Shown here: positions 33,464-43,047 of the stretch, in pieces
Layout: each line of letters starts with the position of its first letter
Position numbering within the stretch: the first letter of the stretch is position 1
Assembly: GCF_900106835.1 (NCBI RefSeq)
Contig: NZ_FNNR01000015.1
Span: forward strand, 1-64,000
Origin: Arthrobacter sp. cf158
GTDB taxonomy: Bacteria > Actinomycetota > Actinomycetes > Actinomycetales > Micrococcaceae
Reading direction: 5' to 3'
Length of the DNA: 64,000 nt
Position numbers and translations under genes: made by a program
The notes under the pieces: model-generated
Seen by the model: the letters and a program-made list of their open reading frames with translations, nothing else
Databases searched by the model: none
What the model was told of the DNA's origin: nothing

Positions 33464-35038
33464 TTACTCCTCGGTGGTCGGTGCCTGCCCTTCCACAAGC
33501 TCGCGAACTGCCTGGACGAAAGCGTCGCCACGGTGAGCGTAGGAAGAGAACTGATCCATGGACGCAGCCGCAGGTGCCATCAGGACGGTATCGCCTGACG
33601 CTGCCACGCCGGCCGCCGATGCCACGGCCTGGGCCATGATGGTCTCGCCGTAGATGGGCGAGGCGGCGTTACCGGCTGCGGTCTGCACCCCTTCAGTGTC
33701 GCCCTTGGCCGGCGCTATCACGGGGACATCCGGTGCGTGTCGCTGGAGCGAGCCTTCCAGTGCTTCAGTGTCCGTGCCAATGAGGACCACTGCCTTCAGC
33801 CGTGGCGCGTGCTCTTTGACGAGGTCGTCATAGTTCACGCCCTTGGAGAGACCGCCGGCAATCCACACAACGTGCTGGAAAGCAGAGAGCGCAGCCGAGG
33901 CAGCATGGGGGTTGGTTGCCTTGGAGTCATTGATCCACAGAATGTCGTTGTGCTTGGCAACCAGTTGGATGCGATGGGCGCCCGGGAGGTAATTCGCCAA
34001 CCCCTGCTTCACTGCCGCCGGTTCCACCCCATAGGCGCGGACCAAGGCGGCTGCTGCCAGCGCGTTGGCAACCATGTGGCGTGGTGCCACGGGTCCGAGG
34101 TCGGACATGGCGGCAAGCTCTGCAGCGGAATCCTTCCGTTCAGCGATGAAGGCGCGGTCCACCAAGAGTCCGTCCACCACACCCACCATGCTGATGGCCG
34201 GTGTATTGGTGGTGAACCCGATGGCCCGGCACCCCTCTACGACGTCAGCGTCCTCCACCATGCGTTCGGTTTCGATTTGCTCGGCGTTGTAAATCGCGGC
34301 CTTTTGCGTGTTCGCATAAATCCTGGCTTTGTCTGCCAAGTACGAAGCATAGGAGCCATGCCAGTCAACGTGGTCTTCAGCGACGTTGAGGCAGACACTG
34401 GCCACGGGTGAGAGCGAATGGCTCCAGTGAAGCTGGAAGCTGGAAAGCTCAACGGCGAAAGCATCGTAGTCAACGGGATCCCGGAGTGCGTCCAGGATGG
34501 GTGTTCCCACGTTTCCCACCGCGATGGCCTTGAGGCCTGCTGCCTGCAGCATGGATTCGGTCATGCCCACAGTGGTGGTCTTGCCGTTGGTGCCCGTGAT
34601 CGTGAGCCAATCCGCCGTCTTGCGTCCCGCACGAACCCGGAGCCGCCAAGCAAGCTCAACATCGCCCCACACGGCGATGTGCTTGCGTTTGGCGGCGGCC
34701 AGGAGTGCCTGGTCCGGACGCCAACCTGGCGACGTGACAACCAGCTCCGGCATAGCACCATCGATCAGCGGAAGGGCATTGACGGCGTCTTCGCCCAGCA
34801 GGACATCAACGGCACCAACGATTTTCAGCGTGTCAGCCTGGGCCTGCGCCTTGGGCGTTGTGGCTGCGTCAACCACCACCACCTTGGCTCCGAGCTCGAT
34901 GAGGGTGTCGGCAGCGGAGAAGCCTGAAAGGCCGATTCCCGTCACCACCACCCGCAGGCCGCTCCAGTCAGCATCCCAGCTGGTGAGTTCGTTGAGCCTG
35001 TTGGCGGCCGACGGTGTTGTCTCCTGGCTTCCGTTCAC
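33464..35038 (-). CDS. murD: UDP-MurNAc-L-Ala--D-glutamate ligase
   Basis: Adds D-Glu to UDP-MurNAc-L-Ala. 524 residues from the GTG at 35038, which overlaps the mraY stop (GTGA) and has GGTGG 7 nt upstream; an ATG at 35053 is the alternative. The N-domain is VVVTGIGLSGFSAADTLIELG, the ATP loop TGTNGKTTTVGM, with NVAEDHVDWHG and the C-domain NDSKATNPHAASAALSAF. Longer than the E. coli enzyme, as is usual in actinobacteria. Confidence 0.96.
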   Translation of the reverse strand: MNGSQETTPSAANRLNELTSWDADWSGLRVVVTGIGLSGFSAADTLIELGAKVVVVDAATTPKAQAQADTLKIVGAVDVLLGEDAVNALPLIDGAMPELVVTSPGWRPDQALLAAAKRKHIAVWGDVELAWRLRVRAGRKTADWLTITGTNGKTTTVGMTESMLQAAGLKAIAVGNVGTPILDALRDPVDYDAFAVELSSFQLHWSHSLSPVASVCLNVAEDHVDWHGSYASYLADKARIYANTQKAAIYNAEQIETERMVEDADVVEGCRAIGFTTNTPAISMVGVVDGLLVDRAFIAERKDSAAELAAMSDLGPVAPRHMVANALAAAALVRAYGVEPAAVKQGLANYLPGAHRIQLVAKHNDILWINDSKATNPHAASAALSAFQHVVWIAGGLSKGVNYDDLVKEHAPRLKAVVLIGTDTEALEGSLQRHAPDVPVIAPAKGDTEGVQTAAGNAASPIYGETIMAQAVASAAGVAASGDTVLMAPAAASMDQFSSYAHRGDAFVQAVRELVEGQAPTTEE

Positions 35039-36144
35039 AGCAGTACCACCCATTCAGCGTAGAAAATTCCGAGGCCGGCGGCTACGAAGAGTCCGGCGAG
35101 GATCCAGAACCGGACCACCACAGTGACTTCTGCCCAGCCCTTCAGTTCAAAGTGGTGTTGGAGCGGTGCCATCTTGAAGACACGTTTACCGCCACTGAGC
35201 TTGAAGAAGCCCACCTGAATGATGACCGAGAGGGTGATCAGGACGAACAGGCCGCCGATGAAGGCCAGCAGGAGTTCAGTGCGCGACAGGATGGCGAAAG
35301 CCGCCACGGCGCCACCGATCGCCAGTGATCCGGTGTCTCCCATGAAAATCTTGGCAGGCGATGTGTTCCACCAGAGGAAGCCCACCAGGGCGGCACTAAG
35401 GATCGCGGCCAGCAGGGCCAGATCCATGGGGTCGCGTACTTGGTAGCATCCGCTGCCGGCCTCACGGGGCGATCCGCAGGCCTGGTTGTTCTGCCAGATG
35501 CCCATGATGGTGTACGCGCCGAAGACCATGATGGAGGCGCCTGCGGCCAGTCCATCCAGGCCATCCGTCAGGTTCACACCGTTGGTGGCCGCAGTGATGA
35601 TCAGGTTGGACCAAACAATGAAGAGTATTGCGCCGAGGACAGTCCCTCCGAAAGCGAGATCCAGCCAGGGGATGTCACGCACCAAAGAGATCTGGGTTGA
35701 TGCGGGTCGCAACCCATCTTCGTTCGGGAACTGCAGGACCAGCACCGCGAAGATGATGCCGACGGCGGCCTGCAGGATCAGCTTGGCCCGTGCGTTGAGT
35801 CCCAGGCTGCGTTTGTTGGAGATCTTGATGTAGTCGTCAAGGAAGCCCACAAAGCCCATGCCGACCATGAGGAACAGGAGCAGAAGCCCTGAAGCGGAAG
35901 GCCCGGGCGATCGCGGGTTCATCATCCACATGATCAGATGCGTCACGAAGTAGCTGATCAGCACAGCCGCCACAACCACTGTGCCGCCCATGGTGGGCGT
36001 TCCGCGCTTGGTGTGGTGCGATGTGGGTCCGTCATCACGGATGAACTGCCCGTAGCTCTTGGCTACGAGGAACCTGATGAAAAGCGGCGTCCCTATCAGG
36101 GCCACCAGAAGGGCGACGCCGGCGCCGATCAAAAGTGCAATCAC
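35035..36144 (-). CDS. mraY: Phospho-MurNAc-pentapeptide translocase
   Basis: Transfers phospho-MurNAc-pentapeptide to undecaprenyl phosphate (lipid I synthesis). 369 residues with ten membrane segments. The Mg-site motifs are FLDDYIKISNKRSLGL and NLTDGLDGLAAG, followed by MGDTGSLAIGG and the C-terminal loop PLQHHFELKGWAEVTVVVRFW. Overlaps murF by 4 bp and murD by 4 bp. Confidence 0.97.
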   Translation of the reverse strand: MIALLIGAGVALLVALIGTPLFIRFLVAKSYGQFIRDDGPTSHHTKRGTPTMGGTVVVAAVLISYFVTHLIMWMMNPRSPGPSASGLLLLFLMVGMGFVGFLDDYIKISNKRSLGLNARAKLILQAAVGIIFAVLVLQFPNEDGLRPASTQISLVRDIPWLDLAFGGTVLGAILFIVWSNLIITAATNGVNLTDGLDGLAAGASIMVFGAYTIMGIWQNNQACGSPREAGSGCYQVRDPMDLALLAAILSAALVGFLWWNTSPAKIFMGDTGSLAIGGAVAAFAILSRTELLLAFIGGLFVLITLSVIIQVGFFKLSGGKRVFKMAPLQHHFELKGWAEVTVVVRFWILAGLFVAAGLGIFYAEWVVLL

Positions 36145-37631
36145 AGCAGCTCGTTCCCTTCGTTTGCGGCAGCTTCAGCCGCGTTTTCTCCGGTGGGCTC
36201 GGCCCGTGGAGGTAATGCTATCCGATCACCCAAATGCCTTAGACCTACGCCGTTGGAGGATTTGAATAACACCAGGTCACCGGGTTCCAGTTCATTTTGC
36301 AGAAGCTCATAAGCTTCTTCCACCGTCTCAGTGAACGAACACTCGTCCCCCCAGGATCCTTCCTGAATGGCCGAGACGTAGAGGGCGCGGGCCTCGCGAC
36401 CCACCACTACCAGCCGTGAGATATTCAGTCGGACCACCTGAGTGCCCACTGCTGTGTGCTCGCGGATGGAGTCCTCGCCCAGTTCGAGCATGGCACCAAG
36501 CACAGCCCAGGTCCGCCGCCCCTGGCCAAGATCGGCAAGGGTGCGCAGAGCTGCTCGCATGGATTCGGGGTTTGCGTTGTAGGCGTCATTGATGATGGTG
36601 ACGCCGTCTTCACGTTCAGTACGCTCCATACGCCAGCGGCTGGCCGCTGACTGGGAACTGAGTGAGGAGGCAATCTGGTGTGCCGGAAGGCCTGCGGCGA
36701 ATGCGGCTGCAGCGGCTGCCAACAAGTTCGTCACGTGGTGTCCGCCGATCAGGCGGCTCCGCACCTCAACGGACGGGCCGCCGTCGGGCAGGACAAGATC
36801 GAAGTCCGGGTACCCTTGCTCGTTAACCACAACGTTTCGGGCTTCGACTTCCTCAGTGGTGGCCGGCGAGGCGGTGAATCCCAGAACTTTTGCTTTAGTG
36901 CGGGAGCGCATGGCAGCAACGCGGCCATCGTCCAGGTTGATCACTGCGGTGCCGTGCTCACTCAGGGCTTCAACGAGCTCCCCCTTGGTCTTTGCGATGT
37001 TCTCCACGCCACCGAATTCACCGGCGTGCGCTGTGCCAACCACCAGGACCACCCCAATGTCCGGCTTGACCATATCTGCCAGGTATCTGATGTGGCCAAG
37101 GCCGGTTGCACCCATTTCAATGACCAGGAACCGGGTGTCGGCGTCGGCAGCAAACACCGTCAGCGGAACGCCCACTTCGCCGTTGTAGGAGCCCTGGGGG
37201 GCCACGGTCTTGCCCGCCGTGGCCAGCAAGCCCGCAAGGAGATCCTTGGTGGTGGTCTTGCCGGCGGAGCCGGTAATACCAACCACAGTGAAGTCCTCGC
37301 CACGCTGCTGACGCGCGGCGCGGATTCGACGCACGGATTCCGCTGCCAGCGCGCCCATGGCCAGGACAGCGTCGTCCACTACGACGGCGGGAAAGGGGTT
37401 CCCGCCGGCATCGGCCACATCGCGTTCGGCCAGGACCAAAACGGCGCCGCGCTGGAAAGCGGCATCGACGAAGTCGTGGCCGTCTGCGTGTTCGCCAGGT
37501 TTGGCCACGTACAACGAACCGGGAACTGCTTCCCGTGAATCAGTGACGACGGAGGTGGGCACGACGTCCGTGTTTCCGGTCAATCGGCCATGGGTGATGT
37601 CGGCGATCTCCGCCGCAGTAAATGCAATCAT
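36141..37631 (-). CDS. murF: UDP-MurNAc-tripeptide D-Ala-D-Ala ligase
   Basis: Adds D-Ala-D-Ala to the UDP-MurNAc tripeptide. 496 residues. The N-domain contains SVVTDSREAVPGSLYVA, the ATP loop VVGITGSAGKTTTKDLLAGLL, with MGATGLGHIRYL, GTAHAGEFGGVENIAKTKGEL and the C-domain INDAYNANPESMRAAL. The stop lies 4 bp into the mraY start, and murE ends 6 nt upstream. Confidence 0.96.
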   Translation of the reverse strand: MIAFTAAEIADITHGRLTGNTDVVPTSVVTDSREAVPGSLYVAKPGEHADGHDFVDAAFQRGAVLVLAERDVADAGGNPFPAVVVDDAVLAMGALAAESVRRIRAARQQRGEDFTVVGITGSAGKTTTKDLLAGLLATAGKTVAPQGSYNGEVGVPLTVFAADADTRFLVIEMGATGLGHIRYLADMVKPDIGVVLVVGTAHAGEFGGVENIAKTKGELVEALSEHGTAVINLDDGRVAAMRSRTKAKVLGFTASPATTEEVEARNVVVNEQGYPDFDLVLPDGGPSVEVRSRLIGGHHVTNLLAAAAAAFAAGLPAHQIASSLSSQSAASRWRMERTEREDGVTIINDAYNANPESMRAALRTLADLGQGRRTWAVLGAMLELGEDSIREHTAVGTQVVRLNISRLVVVGREARALYVSAIQEGSWGDECSFTETVEEAYELLQNELEPGDLVLFKSSNGVGLRHLGDRIALPPRAEPTGENAAEAAANEGNELL

Positions 37632-37637
37632 CTCGGT

Positions 37638-39275
37638 TTAGGACTCTATCCGCTGGTCCGTTGAAACGCTGAATCCCTTGGATGTCAAGGCCGCCCGCAA
37701 TTCCACGCGGTCATCCAGTGCCAGGTTTACGCCCTTGACCTCTTGCCAGACCTCGTGGCCACGGCCCGCGATGAGGATGGTGTCCTTTGACGTTGCCATG
37801 TCAACGGCCAGACGAATCGCGGCATCACGAGGGAAGGACTCGACAATTTCGCAGCCCAGATGCTCCGCATCACGGGCTGCGTAAGCGCCTTGTAGGACAT
37901 CGCTGCGAATGGATGCGGCGTCTTCGTCGTGGGGATCGTCATCGCTGACAATAACGATGTCAGCAAGGCGTGCCGCAATGGCTCCCATGGTGGGCCTCTT
38001 GCCTTGGTCGCGTTGGCCCGTAGCTCCGAAGACCACAATCACCCGAGAGCCCTCTTCAGGCGAGCGGACGGCTTCCAAAGCACGGGCCAGGGCATCAGGA
38101 TTGTGGGCAAAATCAACAACGGAGGCGGGCTCTGTTGAGACCAACTGCATACGGCCCGGAACGGCAACCGTGAAGGGATCGTGGGCATCCAAGGCCGCTT
38201 GCAGCGTCTTTTCGTCAACGCCGGAGGCAAGGACCATGACGGTGGCCAACGCGGCATTGGCTACATTGAAGTCACCCGGCAGGCCAGTGTGGACGCGCAG
38301 GCTCCGTCCATCTGTGTGCCTGAGTTCAAACCCGGAGCCAAGTCCACGGGCAGTGGTGGCTGCCACCTGCCAGTCGGCACCAGAGCTGCCCTCCTTGGCC
38401 GAAAGCGTGGTGACTGGAATATCAGCCACATCAGCCAGCTTCCGTCCCCATTCATCGTCCACAGTAACAACGGCGTGCCTGGCCCTGCTGGCGGTGAAGA
38501 GTTCCGCTTTGGTCTTGAAATACTCTTCCATGCTGCCGTGGAGGTCCAGATGGTCCTGGGTGAGGTTGGTGAAGCCTGCCACGTTGAACATCACGCCATC
38601 CACGCGGTGATAGGAGATCGCGTGGGATGAAACTTCCATGGACGCAGCCTCCAGGCCGCGTTCACGCATCAAGGCCAACAGCGCGTGGACGTCGGTGGAC
38701 TCCGGAGTGGTCAGGAGGCTCGGGATGGGGTCCCCGCCTGCCACGATCTCGATGGTCCCGATCAGGCCAGGATTCATGCCCAGTGCCCGCAGCAACGAGT
38801 TGATGAAGTAGGTGGTGGTGGTCTTTCCGTTGGTCCCCGTGACGCCAAACAGCGACGGATAACCGTCCTCCACCGGCTGACTGCGATAGATCAGTGAGGC
38901 CAAATGCCCGACGGCGGTACGCGGCTGTTGGACTATCAGCACCGGAACGGGCTGCTCGCCCGCCAGCGCAAGTTGGCGCGCCCCGGCGTCGTCCGTAACA
39001 ACGGCGACCGCACCGGCGGCGACCGCCTGGGGCACGAAATCGGCGCCGTGGCGGGAAGCCCCCGGCAAGGCCATGTAAAGGTCACCGGCTTCCACAGCCC
39101 TGGAGTTGAGCGTAATGCCTGTCACTCCCCTGCCGTGACTGCCCTCCGGAGCGGAGATTCCGAGAGCCTCAGCAATAGTGGCCAGGGGCACCGCGGCCAC
39201 GGATTCGGGGCGGAAGGCTGACCGGCCGGTATCCGGCGTCGTGGCGCTGTTAGCTGCCTCATTGTGCTCTGACAC
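37638..39275 (-). CDS. murE: MurE ligase, probably L-lysine-adding
   Basis: Adds the third residue to UDP-MurNAc-L-Ala-D-Glu. 545 residues. The N-domain includes GITLNSRAVEAGDLYMALPG, the ATP loop VTGTNGKTTTTYFINSLL, and FTNLTQDHLDLHGSMEEYF. The amino-acid selectivity motif is DDDPHDE at residues 445-451, not the DNPR of diaminopimelate-adding enzymes, so the arginine that recognises meso-DAP is missing. This fits L-Lys, the third residue in Arthrobacter A3alpha peptidoglycan. Preceded by GGAG. The 102-base gap to ftsI shows no obvious promoter. Confidence 0.95.
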   Translation of the reverse strand: MSEHNEAANSATTPDTGRSAFRPESVAAVPLATIAEALGISAPEGSHGRGVTGITLNSRAVEAGDLYMALPGASRHGADFVPQAVAAGAVAVVTDDAGARQLALAGEQPVPVLIVQQPRTAVGHLASLIYRSQPVEDGYPSLFGVTGTNGKTTTTYFINSLLRALGMNPGLIGTIEIVAGGDPIPSLLTTPESTDVHALLALMRERGLEAASMEVSSHAISYHRVDGVMFNVAGFTNLTQDHLDLHGSMEEYFKTKAELFTASRARHAVVTVDDEWGRKLADVADIPVTTLSAKEGSSGADWQVAATTARGLGSGFELRHTDGRSLRVHTGLPGDFNVANAALATVMVLASGVDEKTLQAALDAHDPFTVAVPGRMQLVSTEPASVVDFAHNPDALARALEAVRSPEEGSRVIVVFGATGQRDQGKRPTMGAIAARLADIVIVSDDDPHDEDAASIRSDVLQGAYAARDAEHLGCEIVESFPRDAAIRLAVDMATSKDTILIAGRGHEVWQEVKGVNLALDDRVELRAALTSKGFSVSTDQRIES

Positions 39276-39377
39276 GTGGTTCTCCGTTGGTGCTCGTGGA
39301 ACGACCGGCTGGGGGCCAGCGGCGCCCGGGCCGTTAGTGGTTGATCGATTTTGGGCCGAAACAGACGCCCAAGAAGC

Positions 39378-41174
39378 TTACTTGACGAACTGGGGCAGGC
39401 GCGCGGGAGTTCCCGTGGAAGGCGCCACGTTGTACGTCCGCAGCACCTGTGCCATGACCGAACGGAACACGGGTCCGTTGGTGAGTCCGTAGATGTTGCC
39501 CTTGGGACGTTGCAGCACCACTTCGACGATGAACCGGGGGTCGTCCATGGGCGCCATGCCCACCATGGACGCCGTGTAGCCATCGAAACCGGGAAGCCCG
39601 TCCTCACGGGGCGCCTGTGACGTTCCGGTCTTCGCGCCCACACGGTAGCCGTCTATTGCAGCGTCCTTGATCTGCCCCTCGGTTACGGCACTCTCCAGGA
39701 TGTCCCGGACCTGCTGCGCTGTCTCCTTGGACACCACTTGCCGGGAATCCTTCGCCGGAACCTTCTGCTCCTGGCCTTCGGGAGTGATGTAGCTGTCAAT
39801 GAGCCTGGGCTGAACCATGACGCCGTTATTGGCGATGCTCTGGAAAGCGCGAACTGTCTGGAGCGTCGACTGGGAGACGCCCTGTCCGAAGAGCACGGTA
39901 TATTGCTGGCGTTCATCCCACTGATCGGGTGTGGCAAGGATGCCGGTGGCTTCTGCGGGCAAGCCGATGTCGGTCTGCTCACCAATACCGAATTTCTTCA
40001 GCCAGTCGTACCGTTGCTCCTTGCTCAGCCGGCTGCCGACCATGACGGTCCCAGTGTTCATGGACCAGCCCAGGATTCCTGCCAGGGTTCGTTCCTCCGT
40101 GCCGTGCTCGAAAGCGTCGGTGAAGGTTTGGCCGTCAATCGTGTAGGACGACGGAATGGTGAAATGATCCAGGGGGAAGGATTTACCTTCTTCGATCGCA
40201 GCGGCGGCAGTAATCATCTTCTGCACGGAGCCGGGCTCGTAGGCAGCCGTCACTGAACGCACGCCGCGGTCCTTGGCGTCCACTTTGCCAGGGTCGTTGG
40301 GGTCCGGGGCGTTGGTGTCCGCCAAGGCGATCAGGTTGCCGGTTTTGGCATCCATCACAATGATGGAGCCCCACTCGGCATTCATCTTGTTCACTTGGCT
40401 TTGAATCGCTTGCTGCGCGAAGTATTGAATGTCGGTGTTAAGGGTCAACTTCACGTCACTGCCATCGACGGCGGGCGTGAGTTCGTCAGTGGCAACGGGG
40501 ATCCGCAGGCCATCAGCGCCGATCTCAAAGACACGCTTTCCTTCAGCGCCACGGAGAATCTCGTCTTGGGTTTGTTCGATGCCGGCCTGTCCGGTGGTGC
40601 CGTCCTTGAGGAAGCCCACCACTCCACCGGCTACGCTGCCGTTGGGATACACGCGCTTGCTGACACCTTCAGGAACTATCCCAGGAATGTTCAGCTTGGA
40701 GATCCGGTCTTCCAGTTCCGGCTTCACATCTTTGGCCACCACAAAGTACTTCTTGTCGCCCGTAAGTGCCTCGCGGATCTTGGCCTCATCGGACCCCAGC
40801 AGGGCTGCAAGTTCGGAGATCCCCTGCTCCCTGGTGATCTCCTCGACCTCTTCGGTTTTTTCGTTGTACCGCTTAAACGTCGGAGTATTCGAGTTCAGAA
40901 CCTGGTCAACCACCAGGTTGTAGCGGATCACACTGCTGGCCAGTACGGTGCCGTTTGCATCTACGATCTGTCCACGTTCTGCGGGCAAAACCTGGGGCGT
41001 CAGGCGTTTAGCCAAGGCAGCCTCGGCCATCCCGCCCATATCCAGGCCCTGGACCATGAAGAGTTTTCCGCCCACCACCAAGAGCAGCGTCAGCATGATG
41101 CCGAGGCCAACCCGCAACCGCTTTCTTGCCGCCGGCGTCTTCGTTTTTTTCGATGTGCCGGGGTTCTGAGCCAC
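39378..41174 (-). CDS. ftsI: Septal class B penicillin-binding protein FtsI
   Basis: Transpeptidase that cross-links septal peptidoglycan with FtsW. 598 residues. A basic N-terminus and one membrane segment at about 22-42 (VGLGIMLTLLLVVGGKLFM) precede the dimerisation domain and the transpeptidase domain. Active-site motifs: SVQK (S-x-x-K) in YEPGSVQKMITAA, SMN in LGWSMNTGTVM, and KTGT in VGAKTGTSQAP. AAGGA precedes the GTG. Probably the target of septal beta-lactams. Confidence 0.97.
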   Translation of the reverse strand: MAQNPGTSKKTKTPAARKRLRVGLGIMLTLLLVVGGKLFMVQGLDMGGMAEAALAKRLTPQVLPAERGQIVDANGTVLASSVIRYNLVVDQVLNSNTPTFKRYNEKTEEVEEITREQGISELAALLGSDEAKIREALTGDKKYFVVAKDVKPELEDRISKLNIPGIVPEGVSKRVYPNGSVAGGVVGFLKDGTTGQAGIEQTQDEILRGAEGKRVFEIGADGLRIPVATDELTPAVDGSDVKLTLNTDIQYFAQQAIQSQVNKMNAEWGSIIVMDAKTGNLIALADTNAPDPNDPGKVDAKDRGVRSVTAAYEPGSVQKMITAAAAIEEGKSFPLDHFTIPSSYTIDGQTFTDAFEHGTEERTLAGILGWSMNTGTVMVGSRLSKEQRYDWLKKFGIGEQTDIGLPAEATGILATPDQWDERQQYTVLFGQGVSQSTLQTVRAFQSIANNGVMVQPRLIDSYITPEGQEQKVPAKDSRQVVSKETAQQVRDILESAVTEGQIKDAAIDGYRVGAKTGTSQAPREDGLPGFDGYTASMVGMAPMDDPRFIVEVVLQRPKGNIYGLTNGPVFRSVMAQVLRTYNVAPSTGTPARLPQFVK

Positions 41175-41216
41175 GTTGATTCCTTGCTGCTGGCCTTGCT
41201 TCAGTGGACTGATGGA

Positions 41217-41885
41217 CTACTGCCCGGGTGCCTTCTGCTGGGGAGCCGGGACTGATCCCCCATTGAGTTCAACCGGCGGTGTCGCTGCCGGGGATGCTGC
41301 GGGTGCAGCCGGAGTTGCGGCTGCGGGTGCTGCCGGCGCCACCGGGGTGACGGGCTTAAGGTTTTCCAGCGGATCCTTGGTAGTCACGGATGGAACCACA
41401 TCAAGCATGCCTGCCACAGCCGGCGGGGCGATCTGGGCCCCGGGATTATCTCCCTTGACTGCAGGGGTTGCCTTGCCGGTGACCGCCAGGGTATTGAGGT
41501 CGATCTGGCCTTTAACGGTGGACGGTACCATTCCCAATTCTGCAGCCTTCGCTGCCAGATTCTGCGGAGCCTCGTAGTTCTGCTTCTTCTGTGTCAGGTC
41601 CTGGTTTTCCTTGTTCAAGGTGGCAGCTTCGGCCTTGAGCTGCACCAACTGGTACTGGGCAGTGGAGACCGAGATGTTCAAGACGAGGACCGTCAGGAGG
41701 GCAGCAGCCATTGCCACAAAGCACAGCACCACAAAGGGCGTCCGCCGCTTTCCAGGTGTGCTGCGCACGAGGGAAAGGGGGGTACGTGCCTTACGGCCGG
41801 CGTCGGGTTTTCCTGCTGGCGCAGGGAGCGCCCGGGCGGTATTGCCCACCACGGAGGGCAGTGTCTTCGCTGCGGCGTTGCTCAT
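41217..41885 (-). CDS. ftsL: FtsL-like bitopic division protein with long Pro/Ala tail
   Basis: 222-residue protein in the ftsL position. Basic cytosolic N-terminus (1-48), one membrane segment at about 50-72 (FVVLCFVAMAAALLTVLVLN), then a short coiled coil (74-118, QLVQLKAEAATLNKENQDLT) that should pair with the FtsB partner, then about 100 residues of low-complexity Pro/Ala/Thr sequence outside the membrane. The tail makes it about twice the usual FtsL length, similar to the proline-rich Rv2164c of mycobacteria. Overlaps rsmH by 4 bp. The gene symbol rests on position and topology, not on sequence identity. Confidence 0.85.
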   Translation of the reverse strand: MSNAAAKTLPSVVGNTARALPAPAGKPDAGRKARTPLSLVRSTPGKRRTPFVVLCFVAMAAALLTVLVLNISVSTAQYQLVQLKAEAATLNKENQDLTQKKQNYEAPQNLAAKAAELGMVPSTVKGQIDLNTLAVTGKATPAVKGDNPGAQIAPPAVAGMLDVVPSVTTKDPLENLKPVTPVAPAAPAAATPAAPAASPAATPPVELNGGSVPAPQQKAPGQ

Positions 41886-42880
41886 GCGTCTCTCCTTGGT
41901 TTGATGCGCTCCACAGCCCTCAATCGGGCGGACGCCGCGCGGGGGTTTTCGGCGATTTCTGCTGCCGTAGGCACTTCGGTGCCCTTGGTAATGGTCTTTA
42001 GTTCGGGCTTATGTTCTTCAAGTTCCACAGGGAAGCCGAGTGGGGCCGAGGATTTGGATCCGGATTGGAAAACCGACTTGACGATTTTGTCCTCAAGGGA
42101 GTGATACGACATGACCACGATCCGCCCGCCCATCGCGGTGGCTGCCACCGCCGCGGGAACCGCACGCTCCAGGACGTCAAGTTCCTCGTTGACTTCAATA
42201 CGCAATGCCTGGAAGGTTCGCTTGGCGGGGTGGCCGCCACTCTTGGCTGCCGCCGCCGGAACAACACTGCGGATCTGTTCGACGAGTTCCCCGGTAGTAG
42301 CGAAGGGCTTTTCCGCCCGTGCGTTGACGATCCGGTTGGCAATCCGCCCCGCGAACTTCTCCTCGCCCCATTTGCGGATAATCCTGACCAATTCGTCTTC
42401 GCTGTACCGGTTAACGACGTCGGCCGCAGTCTGCCCGCGGCTGGTGTCCATGCGCATGTCCAGCGGAGCGTCGTAAGAGTAGGCAAAGCCTCGCTCCCGC
42501 TCATCCAGCTGCAGGGAGGACACTCCCAGATCCATGAGGATGCCGTGGACTTCCGGGATGCCAAGGTCCGCCAGGACGTCCTCGATCTCGTCGTATACGG
42601 CGTGAACCAGGTCCGTTCGGGCGGAGAAAGGCTCCAACCGTGCACCAGCCAAGGCAAGTGCTTCCTCATCGCGGTCAATGCCCACCAAGTGAAGGTCGGG
42701 GAAGCGCTGCAGCATGGCCTCGGAGTGGCCGCCCATGCCCAGCGTCGCATCGATAGCCACGGGTGTTGCACCGTTCTTACGGGCGGCCTCGAAACCAGGA
42801 GCCAGGAGATTGATGCAGCGATCTTTGAGGACGGGTACGTGGCGCTCTGATGTGGGCTTTGCCGCGTCCTGCTCTTCCAC
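41882..42880 (-). CDS. rsmH: 16S rRNA m4C1402 methyltransferase RsmH
   Basis: SAM-dependent N4-methylation of C1402 in 16S rRNA. 332 residues from the GTG at 42880, which has AGGAGG 4 nt upstream; longer in-frame starts to 43018 would add 46 unlikely residues. SAM motif: VAIDATLGMGGHSEAML, LVGIDRDEEALALAG, then GILMDLGVSSLQLDERERGFAYSYDAPLDMRMD and the C-terminal MSYHSLEDKIVK. A 167-base gap separates it from mraZ. Confidence 0.96.
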   Translation of the reverse strand: MEEQDAAKPTSERHVPVLKDRCINLLAPGFEAARKNGATPVAIDATLGMGGHSEAMLQRFPDLHLVGIDRDEEALALAGARLEPFSARTDLVHAVYDEIEDVLADLGIPEVHGILMDLGVSSLQLDERERGFAYSYDAPLDMRMDTSRGQTAADVVNRYSEDELVRIIRKWGEEKFAGRIANRIVNARAEKPFATTGELVEQIRSVVPAAAAKSGGHPAKRTFQALRIEVNEELDVLERAVPAAVAATAMGGRIVVMSYHSLEDKIVKSVFQSGSKSSAPLGFPVELEEHKPELKTITKGTEVPTAAEIAENPRAASARLRAVERIKPRRDA

Positions 42881-43047
42881 GCTGCCTCCTCTTTCTTCCA
42901 TCGCTGGCATGCTGTTTCTTGAATCGGATCCCCATCCGCGCCTATCGTTCCGCCGGCCTGGCTCAGGGGAAGGTGAGCCAGGAAGACTGTTCGATGGGCG
43001 GCTGGAGATCCCATTCAAGAAGCGGTACCGCTGTTCCCTCCGACCGG

